A DNA stretch of 64,000 bases from Fimbriimonas planktonicus (lineage in GTDB: Bacteria > Armatimonadota > Fimbriimonadia > Fimbriimonadales > Fimbriimonadaceae), in the NCBI GenBank assembly GCA_965234685.1, contig OZ248539.1, positions 682,001 to 746,000 of the forward strand, in the 5' to 3' direction. Below, in pieces: positions 24,979 to 33,342 of this stretch; the stretch's first letter is position 1; every line of letters starts with the position of its first letter. The position numbers and the translations under genes were made by a program. The notes beneath the pieces are model-generated. The model searched no databases. It was not told the origin of the DNA and saw nothing but the letters and a program-made list of their open reading frames with translations.

Positions 24979-25662
24979 AACACCAGCATTCCCTTCCTCA
25001 AATCATGGCGCCACGATTTGCGTAATCGAAAGTATTTCCTTAACAATTATTTCTCGCTGATCATTTGCATCGGGATGGTCATGATTACCCGCGACTACGC
25101 GTCTTTGCGAGTCGAACCGGAAGTGCACGCGGCTGCCGTTACCTTTCTGGCCGCGCTGCCATGGCTCGTGCTTTTAATGTTCCGTCGCCGCCGAAACCTG
25201 TTAGAAGGTCCACTGCTGACAACGATTGTTTGGATAGGCTGCTTAGTGCTTGGGAAAGTTTGGCTCAGCGTTAACGCGTCGGCAACCCAGAGCGATCAAC
25301 GGAGTAAGTTAAAGACGCTCTCCCGAGCAACACTTGAATACGCAAGCGACCATTCGGAAACACTTCCGATTGCGAACGTATGGATGGACGCAATTTCAGA
25401 CCGCGTGACAGAAAGGGACTTCACCCTGGGCAAGAACATTTTCCCGCAACGAGATGGCTACCACGTCGCGATGAACTCAGACTTCAGCAGCAAGGCAACA
25501 AGCAAAATTAACCGGCCAGAAGACCGCATCCTCTACTTCATCTCGCACAAAGCAGATCGAAACGCCAACGACGCCCTTCATTCACGGATCGAAAACACGG
25601 TCTGCGCTAAGGTCAGCGGTAGCGTAACCAAGCTCGGCAATATTACTTCTTCGAAACCTTAG
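24952..25662 (+). CDS. Tandem array protein 4: membrane anchor with prepilin-like globular domain
   Basis: The 236-residue paralogue begins MRMNQRGSLNTSIPF. It has three predicted membrane helices and the blocks LKTLSRATLEYASDHSETLP, WMDAISDRVTERDFTLGKN, GYHVAMNSDFSSKATSKIN and YFISHKADRNANDALHS. Its end overlaps the convergent DUF948-like gene by 20 bases (TSSKP on this strand, VSKK on the other). This is probably the ancestral arrangement from which the other copies took their 3' ends. Confidence 0.7.
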   Translation: MRMNQRGSLNTSIPFLKSWRHDLRNRKYFLNNYFSLIICIGMVMITRDYASLRVEPEVHAAAVTFLAALPWLVLLMFRRRRNLLEGPLLTTIVWIGCLVLGKVWLSVNASATQSDQRSKLKTLSRATLEYASDHSETLPIANVWMDAISDRVTERDFTLGKNIFPQRDGYHVAMNSDFSSKATSKINRPEDRILYFISHKADRNANDALHSRIENTVCAKVSGSVTKLGNITSSKP

Positions 25663-26050
25663 GCAACTTCGGCGCTCGATGCGCCTGGAAAGCCCGGAAG
25701 GCTTTCAGCGCAACCATCGCAATGTTGATGCCCGGGACGAGCTTGCTAAGCAAAGGCCCGGCGGCCATCGACGCGTTCTCAAAAACTCCTGCGGCATTCG
25801 ATGCCTTTGTCCCGACCGTCTGCGTCGTCTGACGAACCGAACTCGCAACGTCATCCACCTTCGCCGCTGTCGACTGAACCGTATCCACCAGCCGATTGAC
25901 CTTGACGTTCAGTTCGGCGAGCTGTGGCCTGCTCTCTTCCAGCATTTTCACGACCTTCAGACCGATAACCGCCAGCACGACCAGCACCACCAGGTTAACG
26001 ACAAAGAACAGCGCGGACACCACTAACCACCAAATCGGAATTTCTGTCAT
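25643..26050 (-). CDS. DUF948-like membrane-anchored coiled-coil protein
   Basis: The 135-residue protein has one N-terminal membrane helix (about 8-33, WWLVVSALFFVVNLVVLVVL), then a helical region with heptad-like spacing (LAELNVKVNRLVDTVQSTAAKVDDVASSV) typical of DUF948/YtxG-like proteins. A second hydrophobic stretch (INIAMVALKAFRAF) precedes a basic tail rich in Lys and Pro. Members are poorly characterised general-stress or envelope proteins. Its last codons overlap array gene 4 on the other strand. Confidence 0.75.
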   Translation of the reverse strand: MTEIPIWWLVVSALFFVVNLVVLVVLAVIGLKVVKMLEESRPQLAELNVKVNRLVDTVQSTAAKVDDVASSVRQTTQTVGTKASNAAGVFENASMAAGPLLSKLVPGINIAMVALKAFRAFQAHRAPKLPKVSKK

Positions 26051-26101
26051 ATCACTTTGCCTACGCCAAAGGGTACTAGGTTAGCCCACGGACTTGCCAT
26101 T

Positions 26102-28663
26102 TCACGGGACTACTTCCACCTCAACCGTAACCGTCCCGTTCTTCGGCAAGTTGATCGTCAGCTCAAGCTCACCGTTCACGGCTTCAATAATCTGCTCGCC
26201 AAACTTGAACCGGCGACCCCAAAGCCCGCTGATGCGAAGCGCTGTTGACATGTTGATCTTTGCCGGGTTCTGAATCCGAACCCCCGCCTTGCGCTTCCGC
26301 GCCCCAAACCGAAGATCCAAGATCCGACCGAAAGTGATCTTCGCTTCGAGCCCGATGTGCCGAACCACGATGCGCCGTCCGATTCCATCCCAAGGGCGGA
26401 TCGTGTACACAAACTCGTTCATCACTTGCTCCACCTCAAAGTGACAGCCGAAGGTTTGCATGCCCTCCTCCACTGTCGGCAGCACGTAGCTCGCCACGCT
26501 CCGCATGTATTGGTAAAGCGGAATCCCAAGCTCTCCGGTCGAGCGATTCATCCCGTAATGCGCACTCGCCATATCGGGCGTAAACCCAAGCGATCCCGCG
26601 CCGTCCGCGCGAACCAAAGCCCAAGGCGCCAGCAACCCACCAAACGCCGCCCGCATATAAGCCTCGGGCAGGGCGCTCGCATCGTGCTCCAAAAGCGCCA
26701 GCGCAATCTGGCTGTTCGCAACGCTGCTCAAGCCATGACAAATCTCGCCCTTGTCGGCAACCGTTGGATGACCGTACAGGTCCTCCAACCAGCGCTTGTC
26801 CGAGCCATACCACCACCAGCTCGGGCTCAATGACCGTGAGGCAAACGCCAGCCGCGAAGCCCTCTCTGCGAGCTCATCGTTCCCGCGTCGCCGCGATACG
26901 TCGTAAACCTCAGAGAACCCATCGCCATTCCAAAGCGTTTCCCCCGCGAATGGGTACTGCTTGGCCATAAACTCGTCTGACCGACGATTGAGCAACTGCC
27001 CCAGAATCTGGGTTTCCTCGTGCATCTCGAACCGCCAAAGCGTGGTCAGCAGGTTCATCATCTCGTCCATCAGCGGCAAGCCGACGCCCGTCGTGACGCC
27101 GGGGTTCGCGTTCCGGAACATCGCGAACGCAATCTTCGCGGACTGCTCCAAGTACTCCTGCGGACTCTTCTCCGTAACCGGAACGAGCTCCGCCAGCCGC
27201 GCCATCGCCAGGTACAGCGTCACCGCCATCGGATAAGTCTGCGGCCGACCGAACACCGCCGAGATCCCGTTGAGCGAAGGAATGATCGACCCCACGCTGC
27301 CATCCCCCGGGTTCACCACGAACTCTTCAACAAAGTGCTTCAGGTGGCGATCTAGCGCCTTAATCTCCGCTGATTCCGGAATGTGCCGATTCTTTTCTGC
27401 CAAGAAAATCGCGTCCGCAAAGCTGCTCTCGATGCCGAAGGCAGAAACAAACGTCTCCAACTCCGTCATCGGTAAGCCGGTCAAGTTGTCCGCCGGCAAG
27501 ATCGCGTGCTTCAGCGGCCCCGTCTTGGCGATCTGCTTCGTGAGAATGTAATTCGCCCGCTTGGTCATCAGGTCGGTGATCGGCTCGGTAAAGAGCAAAT
27601 GCATTTTGCTCATCCGCCCCTGCGTGTCCTCAAACGACAGCATCACCGGCCCCGGCCGGGTTGGACGAACAAAGCAGAATCCGCCCGCCTCATCGGCATC
27701 CGTCTCGGTCTCTGCCTCCACGTCCGTATCAAACTGCGTTGGCGTTGCTCCGACAATCTCAACCGCGATCCCAACGTCCATCGGCGCCACCGCCGCCGGA
27801 AGCAATCGAATCGCCGGCTGACCAAACATCGCCAGCGCAGAACTCACATGGTCATTCTTATCGCGCTCTGCGACCAAGAACTTAAGCTGCACGTTCGCCG
27901 TCTCCCCGGGCTCAAGAATCCGGTTGCTGTGCCCGTTGAACCACTCCGTCCACTCCTCGCGCTCAATCGTCGCGAGGCTGTGGACGTAAACGATCGGAAT
28001 GCCGTCCCATCGGTAAGGCGTGGCCAGGCTCGCCGGAACGTTGTTCGTAAACTCCCAACTCGTGTTCTCGCCCGGCACCACCAAAAGACCCGGCGGCCGA
28101 GCGTTCATGCGCTGCGCAAAAAGGTAGCTGGCCGCGCCGCCAATGAACTTGTGAACGTGCACCCGGTCTTGGTACATCTCATGCAAGCTCTGATCGGTGC
28201 GCAAGTACCCTTCCAGCACGTTGTTAAACGCCATTGGGAAGCCGAGCTCGCCAATCTCGATACTGCGCCGACTCCGATTGCGAAGCTCTACATCCCAAAC
28301 CAAGTGGGGCACCGGGGAGCTAACCTCGTTAAATCGCCCCCGAGCGACCAGCTCCTCCATAAACGGAAATTCGTACTCCCAAGTGAATCCGTTTTGGTCA
28401 TCCAGCAGCTCCGCGTGCTGATTGCGGCTAGAAACCCACGGCTCATCGGGGGCGGTTCGGGCCGCCAGAAGGATCGTTCCGGGGAAGTAGTCCTCCGTAA
28501 CTTCGTCGCCCATCGTAATCGGCGGCGCGACAAATTGAAACTCTTCGGCGTCGGCATGGTTCGGGTCGCCAAGCCATAACTGCTGGATGCGTCCGCCCGT
28601 TCCAAACTCAACGCTGAACAACGCACCATTCAGTTCGGGTCGGTCAATGGAGTAATCATCCAT
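26102..28663 (-). CDS. Large putative carbohydrate-active protein (DUF5695-like)
   Basis: The 853-residue protein has no signal peptide. The N-terminal third is beta-rich, opening NGALFSVEFGTGGRIQQLWLGDP and continuing with strands such as LVWDVELRNRSRRSIEIGEL, as in the beta-sandwich placed before catalytic (alpha/alpha)6 barrels. The middle and C-terminal parts are helical with many aromatics (SPSWWWYGSDKRWLEDLYG). This architecture fits the DUF5695 group of putative glycoside-processing proteins; I make that link with moderate confidence only. Catalytic residues are not assigned. It is divergent from a GH4-like Rossmann gene, 91 bases away, hinting at a shared sugar-related role. Confidence 0.6.
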   Translation of the reverse strand: MDDYSIDRPELNGALFSVEFGTGGRIQQLWLGDPNHADAEEFQFVAPPITMGDEVTEDYFPGTILLAARTAPDEPWVSSRNQHAELLDDQNGFTWEYEFPFMEELVARGRFNEVSSPVPHLVWDVELRNRSRRSIEIGELGFPMAFNNVLEGYLRTDQSLHEMYQDRVHVHKFIGGAASYLFAQRMNARPPGLLVVPGENTSWEFTNNVPASLATPYRWDGIPIVYVHSLATIEREEWTEWFNGHSNRILEPGETANVQLKFLVAERDKNDHVSSALAMFGQPAIRLLPAAVAPMDVGIAVEIVGATPTQFDTDVEAETETDADEAGGFCFVRPTRPGPVMLSFEDTQGRMSKMHLLFTEPITDLMTKRANYILTKQIAKTGPLKHAILPADNLTGLPMTELETFVSAFGIESSFADAIFLAEKNRHIPESAEIKALDRHLKHFVEEFVVNPGDGSVGSIIPSLNGISAVFGRPQTYPMAVTLYLAMARLAELVPVTEKSPQEYLEQSAKIAFAMFRNANPGVTTGVGLPLMDEMMNLLTTLWRFEMHEETQILGQLLNRRSDEFMAKQYPFAGETLWNGDGFSEVYDVSRRRGNDELAERASRLAFASRSLSPSWWWYGSDKRWLEDLYGHPTVADKGEICHGLSSVANSQIALALLEHDASALPEAYMRAAFGGLLAPWALVRADGAGSLGFTPDMASAHYGMNRSTGELGIPLYQYMRSVASYVLPTVEEGMQTFGCHFEVEQVMNEFVYTIRPWDGIGRRIVVRHIGLEAKITFGRILDLRFGARKRKAGVRIQNPAKINMSTALRISGLWGRRFKFGEQIIEAVNGELELTINLPKNGTVTVEVEVVP

Positions 28664-28754
28664 GGACGTTCGTTTTACCGAATCTTAACTCAACCCATTT
28701 GGGAAACCACTAAGGTGACGAACGGATTGGGCGAACGTAAACATCTATTGAGAA

Positions 28755-29321
28755 ATGGCAGATCGGCGACGCGTGGCAATAATCGGAGTTGGAAACCTCC
28801 CCGTCCTCGCCCCCGTGCTAGCGAGCGTCGCGCAGTACTTCGGCGAACGCACGCTAGAAGTGCGCCTCTGGGATCCCAGCAGCGAACGCGTTGACGTCGC
28901 CCAATGCCTCGCCTTCCGCCTTTTCCGCGCCGCCGGAGCCATGCACAAAGTCTATGGCGACACAAACATCGCCGACGCTTTAGCCGGTGCAAGCGACGTC
29001 GTCTCGATCCTAGATCCGGACATGCTCACGAGATTTTCGCATGTCGAACTCGCGCTTGATCAGTTTCGATCCCGAATCTCTGTCTTGCTCAGCGAAGACG
29101 CCCGGATTCTGTCCGTGGCCGGCCTACCCGGGCCACTGCCAACAAGCTATGTCACGTCCTGGCCCACGGTGCCAGAGGGAGCAGAACATCGTCTGTTCCC
29201 GCACCAAGTCCTCCGCTGGATCCGTGAAGATGAGCATCCGTTCGAGATCCTCGCTGCCAACGAGAAAACGTCGCTGAGCGACTGGCTCGATGGTCACCTT
29301 GACGACCGCGTTGCAATTTAA
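28755..29321 (+). CDS. Rossmann-fold protein resembling the NAD domain of family 4 glycosidases
   Basis: The 188-residue protein begins RRVAIIGVGNLPVLAPVLAS, followed by LEVRLWDPSSERVDVAQCLA and ALAGASDVVSILD. This is the order of the NAD-binding domain of GH4 glycosidases and related dehydrogenases (glycine-rich loop, then acidic residue after the second strand, then the A-x-x-x-A-D-x-V strand). The C-terminal catalytic part of GH4 enzymes is missing, so it is a stand-alone binding domain or a different small family. The divergent neighbour is a putative carbohydrate protein. Confidence 0.6.
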   Translation: MADRRRVAIIGVGNLPVLAPVLASVAQYFGERTLEVRLWDPSSERVDVAQCLAFRLFRAAGAMHKVYGDTNIADALAGASDVVSILDPDMLTRFSHVELALDQFRSRISVLLSEDARILSVAGLPGPLPTSYVTSWPTVPEGAEHRLFPHQVLRWIREDEHPFEILAANEKTSLSDWLDGHLDDRVAI

Positions 29322-29377
29322 CGGGTTCTGAGTTGAAAGGGCTGTATTCTTTTCGGCTCGCGTGATAATCTTGGATT

Positions 29378-29962
29378 ATGCGCCCGCTTCTTTTCATTGT
29401 CGCCGTTTCAGCTTGCGCGGTGGCTCCAGCCGCCCAGATCACCCAGATCGTCGACTACGTCGTTCCGTACACTTTTGAATCAGGGCAGCTCATCACCCGT
29501 GAAGACATCACGATCCAAGGTTTTAACCCCGCCCTCGGAACCCTAAAGGCCGTAACCATCACCGCCTATGCCAAGGCCGGCGGGGCGTCAACGTTTGTGA
29601 ACACTTTCAACCCGAATCCCGCCAGCGGCACTTACGGCCTGCTTCACAACATGAGCGTCGGATTCTGGGACGCCCTAAACTTTACGCAAATCGAAGCCTG
29701 CTACGCCGCTGGCGTGACCACCCACAACTACGTCGCCCCCGCCTTTGGAACCGCGACCAGCAACTTCTACCAAGAGGTTTACAACGTCCAGCAAATCAAG
29801 AGCGCCCCGTTCAACCAGTCCCTGCTCAACCGCTTTAAATCCAACGGCCCCATCACGATGCGCGTGATCAACCAAAGCCGTGAATACCCCTTCAACTCCG
29901 GCACCCTCCAAATGAACGGAAGCGTAAAGTGCCGCGTGAAGGTCATCTACACCTACTACTGA
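29378..29962 (+). CDS. Secreted choice-of-anchor-E-like protein
   Basis: The 194-residue protein has a clear signal peptide (RPLLFIVAVSACAVAPAAQ). The mature part is rich in Thr, Asn and aromatic residues and alternates beta strands (VVPYTFESGQLI, GFNPALGTLKAVTITAYAK), the style of choice-of-anchor E domains found in exported proteins of Planctomycetes and Armatimonadota. It lacks a C-terminal PEP-CTERM-type anchor. An inverted repeat follows immediately after the stop codon. Function unknown; secretion is the main supported statement. Confidence 0.68.
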   Translation: MRPLLFIVAVSACAVAPAAQITQIVDYVVPYTFESGQLITREDITIQGFNPALGTLKAVTITAYAKAGGASTFVNTFNPNPASGTYGLLHNMSVGFWDALNFTQIEACYAAGVTTHNYVAPAFGTATSNFYQEVYNVQQIKSAPFNQSLLNRFKSNGPITMRVINQSREYPFNSGTLQMNGSVKCRVKVIYTYY

Positions 29963-29967
29963 AGCTA

Positions 29968-30003
29968 GTAGGCCCTGCCTGCTCGTAGCACAGCAGGGCC
30001 TAC
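29968..30003. repeat. Inverted repeat between convergent genes
   Basis: GTAGGCCCTGC and GCAGGGCCTAC form a perfect 11-base-pair stem around a 14-base loop that includes CTCGTAGCA. It lies six bases after the secreted-protein stop and 18 bases before the stop of mrp on the other strand. It could act as a two-way terminator but has no T-run. The TCGTAG word also appears in the paired hairpin elements at 60.8-61.0 kb. Confidence 0.6.
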
Positions 30004-30020
30004 GTTCGAAGCACAACAGC

Positions 30021-31109
30021 TTATGGACGCGCCGGAGCTTCGCTCAGGCGCGTCAAGTCCCGCCGCGTCATCGCGATGATCGAACTCTGCTGTGCGACCT
30101 GACCCGCGATGTGACGGAAACCTTCTGCCTGTTCCGTGTGCGGATGCGTGATCATGCTCGGAACGCCCGCATCCCCCGCCTTGCTTATCCGAGGGTCAAA
30201 CGGAATCCGGCCCAAGAATGGAACCTTCAGAACCTTCGCCAGCTCATCTCCATCGGTGCCATGGAACATCCGAACTTCCTTGCCGGTGTCCTCATCGATG
30301 TAAGGTCCCATGTTCTCGACAACCCCCAAAATCGGCGAGTTCAATCGCTGGAACAACTGAACCGCCTTGCCGGCAATGTTAGCCGCCACGTTGTGCGGAG
30401 TCGAAACAATCAGAACTCCGGTCAATGGCACGAGTTGGGCGAGCGACATCGGCGCGTCTCCCGTTCCCGGCGGCAAGTCGACCAACAAGTAGTCCAAAGT
30501 GCCCCAGTCAACATCCGCCAAAAGTTGCTTCACCGTGCCCGCGACCATCGGCCCGCGCCACAAAACCGCTTGACCCTCTTCGAGCAAGAATCCAAGCGAC
30601 ATCAACTGCACGCCAAACCGCTGAATCGGAATGATCTTGTTGCCCTTGGTATAAGGCCGCTCGTCCTGCGCGCCCATCATCAGTGGGATACATGGTCCAT
30701 AAACGTCGGCATCCATCAGCCCAACGCGCGCGCCGGTCTCAGCCAGCGCGATCGCCAAATTCACGGTGACCGTGCTCTTGCCGACGCCGCCCTTGCCCGA
30801 AGCCACCGCAATGATGTGCTTCACATCTGGCACCAAATCGCCTTCTTGAATCTGCCGCGCCCGAACTCGCGCGGTCATCGTCACTTGAACGGAGGTAACG
30901 CCGGGCAAAGCCGAAACGGCCGCTTCACACTGCGCCTGCAATTCTTCCTTCACGGGACACGCAGGCGTGGTGAGTTCAACGGTAAAAGCGACGCTGGACT
31001 CGGAAATGACAACGTCTTTCACGAATCCAAGCGTCACGATGTCGCGCCGGAGGTCGGGGTCCTGTACGGTCTTTAGTGCGTTCAGAACCTCGGCTTCGGT
31101 GATGGTCAT
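30021..31109 (-). CDS. mrp: Mrp/NBP35-type P-loop ATPase, without the C-terminal CxxC
   Basis: Mrp/ApbC proteins are iron-sulfur cluster carriers. The 362-residue protein has an N-terminal MIP18/DUF59 domain (residues 1-85, with the conserved Cys in TPACPVK) and a deviant Walker A motif GKGGVGKST at 105-113. DADVYGPCIPLMMG and LIVDLPPGTGD-like VDLPPGTGDAPMS follow. Most bacterial Mrp proteins carry a CxxC pair a few residues after VENM that bridges the cluster between subunits. Here the matching stretch reads VENMGPYIDEDTG, with no cysteine. Cluster carriage by the usual site is therefore doubtful. Confidence 0.9.
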   Translation of the reverse strand: MTITEAEVLNALKTVQDPDLRRDIVTLGFVKDVVISESSVAFTVELTTPACPVKEELQAQCEAAVSALPGVTSVQVTMTARVRARQIQEGDLVPDVKHIIAVASGKGGVGKSTVTVNLAIALAETGARVGLMDADVYGPCIPLMMGAQDERPYTKGNKIIPIQRFGVQLMSLGFLLEEGQAVLWRGPMVAGTVKQLLADVDWGTLDYLLVDLPPGTGDAPMSLAQLVPLTGVLIVSTPHNVAANIAGKAVQLFQRLNSPILGVVENMGPYIDEDTGKEVRMFHGTDGDELAKVLKVPFLGRIPFDPRISKAGDAGVPSMITHPHTEQAEGFRHIAGQVAQQSSIIAMTRRDLTRLSEAPARP

Positions 31110-31181
31110 AACAGGATGGTACCTACGCCAATCGGGGACGGGTCGTCGGCGTAGGCCCTATCACTGCAACCAAACGAGACC

Positions 31182-31742
31182 TCAACCAAGCGCCGGCGTC
31201 AGCTCTTTCTTGAGCATCGCCCGGGCTCGGAACAGCCAACTCTTCACGGTGCCTTCTGGTTTGTCCAACCGGTCCGCAATCTCGTTGACCTCCATGTGAT
31301 TGAAGTGCCGCATCTTGATGATCTGCCGGTAATGCTCCGGAAGCTTCTCAATCGCGTCGGTCACCTGTTCGTGCTGAACGGCTTCGGTAGCCGCTCCGTC
31401 CACGTCCAAGCGATGGTCTGTGAGCAAGTGCTCAAACATTTCCAAAGGTTCGCCTTCGCGACGTCGGCTTCGAATGCTGTCGATGCAGCAATTGCTGCAG
31501 ATTCGGCAGAGCCAGGGTCGCAATGGGCGGTTTGGATCAAAGTCTTTGATCGCTCGGAAAGCCTTCACAAAGGTTTCCTGAACGACGTCGTGCGCATCAT
31601 CCGTGTTCCGGAGTTGTCGCATCGCGAGTGAGTTCAAAGATGGACGGTGTAAGTCCATCAGTAGCTCAAAGGCAACTGTATCTCCCTCAGTTGCACGCAA
31701 CGTTAAATGCTGTTCCCACGTCAGTACGCGGTTGGTATTCAT
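31182..31742 (-). CDS. ECF-type RNA polymerase sigma factor
   Basis: The 186-residue protein has sigma region 2 (TVAFELLMDLHRPSLNSLAM, DDAHDVVQETFVKAF, with the RPLRPWLCRICSNCCID strand) and region 4 (IEKLPEHYRQIIKMRHFNHM, then EVNEIADRLDKPEGTVKSWL), without regions 1 and 3, so it is an ECF factor. The C-terminal helix (RARAMLKKELTPAL) is normal. It lies downstream of the anti-sigma gene but is separated from it by a terminator-like hairpin, so it may have its own promoter. Regulon unknown. Confidence 0.9.
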   Translation of the reverse strand: MNTNRVLTWEQHLTLRATEGDTVAFELLMDLHRPSLNSLAMRQLRNTDDAHDVVQETFVKAFRAIKDFDPNRPLRPWLCRICSNCCIDSIRSRRREGEPLEMFEHLLTDHRLDVDGAATEAVQHEQVTDAIEKLPEHYRQIIKMRHFNHMEVNEIADRLDKPEGTVKSWLFRARAMLKKELTPALG

Positions 31743-31812
31743 CTGTTTTCGGGTTGTTTCCTCGTCCCCTACAAGAAATAGTGTAGGGCATAGGAGACCC
31801 CCAAAACATGAA

Positions 31813-31840
31813 ACCGGGACGATATGACTATCGCCCCGGT
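31813..31840 (-). terminator. Terminator-like hairpin after the anti-sigma gene
   Basis: On the minus strand, ACCGGGGCGATA and TATCGTCCCGGT pair over 12 bases (one G-T pair) around a GTCA loop, followed by TTTCATGTTTT. It lies 28 bases after the anti-sigma stop and before the second ECF sigma gene, so it probably splits the two into separate transcripts or reduces read-through. Confidence 0.65.
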
Positions 31841-31868
31841 CTGTCGCACTTAAGCGCAGGAATTCGCC

Positions 31869-32705
31869 TTATCTTCCGGTGATGCAAATGAAGTTGCCGT
31901 CTCGCTGGTCAACCGAGACCGGCTGCGACTTCAAAGCCGCCGTTGCGCACTGGTAAGCATCGGTTTCGGACAGATTCCAATTGATCGGGAGTTCAACGCT
32001 CGGCGCGGTCACTCGAACCGGCACTCGGTAGTGATCGGCCAAAGCTTTCGCGAAGTCGGCCAAATTGCCCGTGCCTTCACTCGCCTCTCGCGTCGTCGAT
32101 CCCGGAATGTAGACCCGCTCCGGAACTTCCGAACCTTCAACCTGAATCACAAACTCCGCGGCGAACGCGTTGCTGTTGCTGAGCGGAGAGATCACCGAAC
32201 CGTTTTCGGGGGTGATTCGGCGCTTGTCTACCATCAGCGCTCGGTTGTCCGAGGTGTTGTAGGTCACAACGACCTTGTCGTTGGTGTAGGCGAAGGTCAG
32301 CTCGTTCTTCGGCTTAACTGGCTTCGCGCCAAAGTTAAACAAATCTCCGGTGGCTACCGATCCGCCCTTAGAAAGCACTCCCGCCGCCGCACCAAATAGA
32401 ACTGCTCCAGCAACCCCCGCCAATGCAAGGTTTCGGAACCAGCCGAGCCAAGCCGGGACAGACGCCGTTCGCTTTTCCTGCGCTGCTTCCAACCGCGTTG
32501 CGATCCGGTCACTCAAATAGATCGGAATCTCAATTTCTTCGTTTGGCAACTCCGCAAGCGTGTTCATCATCAGCGCGAACTCTTCGTACTCCGCCTGAAT
32601 CTGTGGATTGGACTTCAGCGCCTGCTCGAAGCTCTGTCGAAGGCCAGCCTCGAGCTTGCCCTCAAAGTAGTCGCTGAAAAAATCTCTCGCTTTGGAAACG
32701 TTCAT
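31869..32705 (-). CDS. Membrane-anchored anti-sigma factor with STN-like outer domain
   Basis: The 278-residue protein has an N-terminal cytoplasmic helical region (ARDFFSDYFEGKLEAGLRQS and onward, about 1-85) like anti-sigma domains, one membrane helix (about 94-115, LALAGVAGAVLFGAAAGVL) and a periplasmic part. The last 55 residues (YRVPVRVTAPSVELPINWNL, ending in DGNFICIT) follow the pattern of secretin/TonB short N-terminal (STN) domains, also seen at the end of FecR. It is placed 36 bases after an ECF sigma gene, its likely partner. Release by membrane proteases such as RseP is possible but not shown. Confidence 0.72.
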   Translation of the reverse strand: MNVSKARDFFSDYFEGKLEAGLRQSFEQALKSNPQIQAEYEEFALMMNTLAELPNEEIEIPIYLSDRIATRLEAAQEKRTASVPAWLGWFRNLALAGVAGAVLFGAAAGVLSKGGSVATGDLFNFGAKPVKPKNELTFAYTNDKVVVTYNTSDNRALMVDKRRITPENGSVISPLSNSNAFAAEFVIQVEGSEVPERVYIPGSTTREASEGTGNLADFAKALADHYRVPVRVTAPSVELPINWNLSETDAYQCATAALKSQPVSVDQRDGNFICITGR

Positions 32706-32741
32706 AACATCAAATGGAAAATTTACGTATTCTGTGACTCT

Positions 32742-33335
32742 CTACATCCGGAAAAGTTCCTCGTCTCTGGCCAGCAACTCTCGCAAACTCACCCGTGCAC
32801 GGTTCAAACGGCTCTTAACCGTCCCAATCGGTAGGTCTAAAGCCTCGGAAATCTCTTCATAGCTCAGCTGCTCGGCGTGATACATCATGATCATCGCCTG
32901 CTGGTACTCCGGCAACTTCTTGAGGGCTTGCTCAATCCGCTGACCCCGCTCGCCGCGTTCCAAGCTGTCGTGAGGGGTCCCTTTCGGGTCCTCGTACTGA
33001 CGCTCCATTTCGCCTTCGTCGGTCTGAACCCCGGCATCCAACGGCAAAGTCTGGCGACGCGCTTCCCGCTTCCGTAAATCCAAGAAGCAGTTGGTGAGGA
33101 TTCGGTACAGCCATGTAGTGAACTGGCTGTTCCCCTTAAAGTTGGGCAGTGCGTTGAACACGCGGACAAACGCCTCGGCAACCACGTCCGACGCCTCTTC
33201 TGGGTTCCTGGTCAAGCGAAACGCAAATTGGTAAGCCCGAACCTCATACTTTCGCACCAGCTCGTTCAGCGCGCTCTTGTCGCCATGCTGCGCTCGCTCA
33301 ATGAGCATCAGGTCTTCGGAAGTTCTTTCGCTCAT
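32742..33335 (-). CDS. ECF-type RNA polymerase sigma factor
   Basis: The 197-residue sigma factor has region 2 (KSALNELVRKYEVRAYQFAF, NPEEASDVVAEAFVRVF, QFTTWLYRILTNCFLD) and region 4 (LKKLPEYQQAMIMMYHAEQL, then SYEEISEALDLPIGTVKSRL). The linker between them is acidic and about 35 residues long. The anti-sigma gene follows 36 bases downstream, the usual sigma/anti-sigma pairing. The DUF4446 gene ends seven bases upstream, so these three probably form one operon. Confidence 0.92.
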   Translation of the reverse strand: MSERTSEDLMLIERAQHGDKSALNELVRKYEVRAYQFAFRLTRNPEEASDVVAEAFVRVFNALPNFKGNSQFTTWLYRILTNCFLDLRKREARRQTLPLDAGVQTDEGEMERQYEDPKGTPHDSLERGERGQRIEQALKKLPEYQQAMIMMYHAEQLSYEEISEALDLPIGTVKSRLNRARVSLRELLARDEELFRM

Positions 33336-33342
33336 GGTGAAA

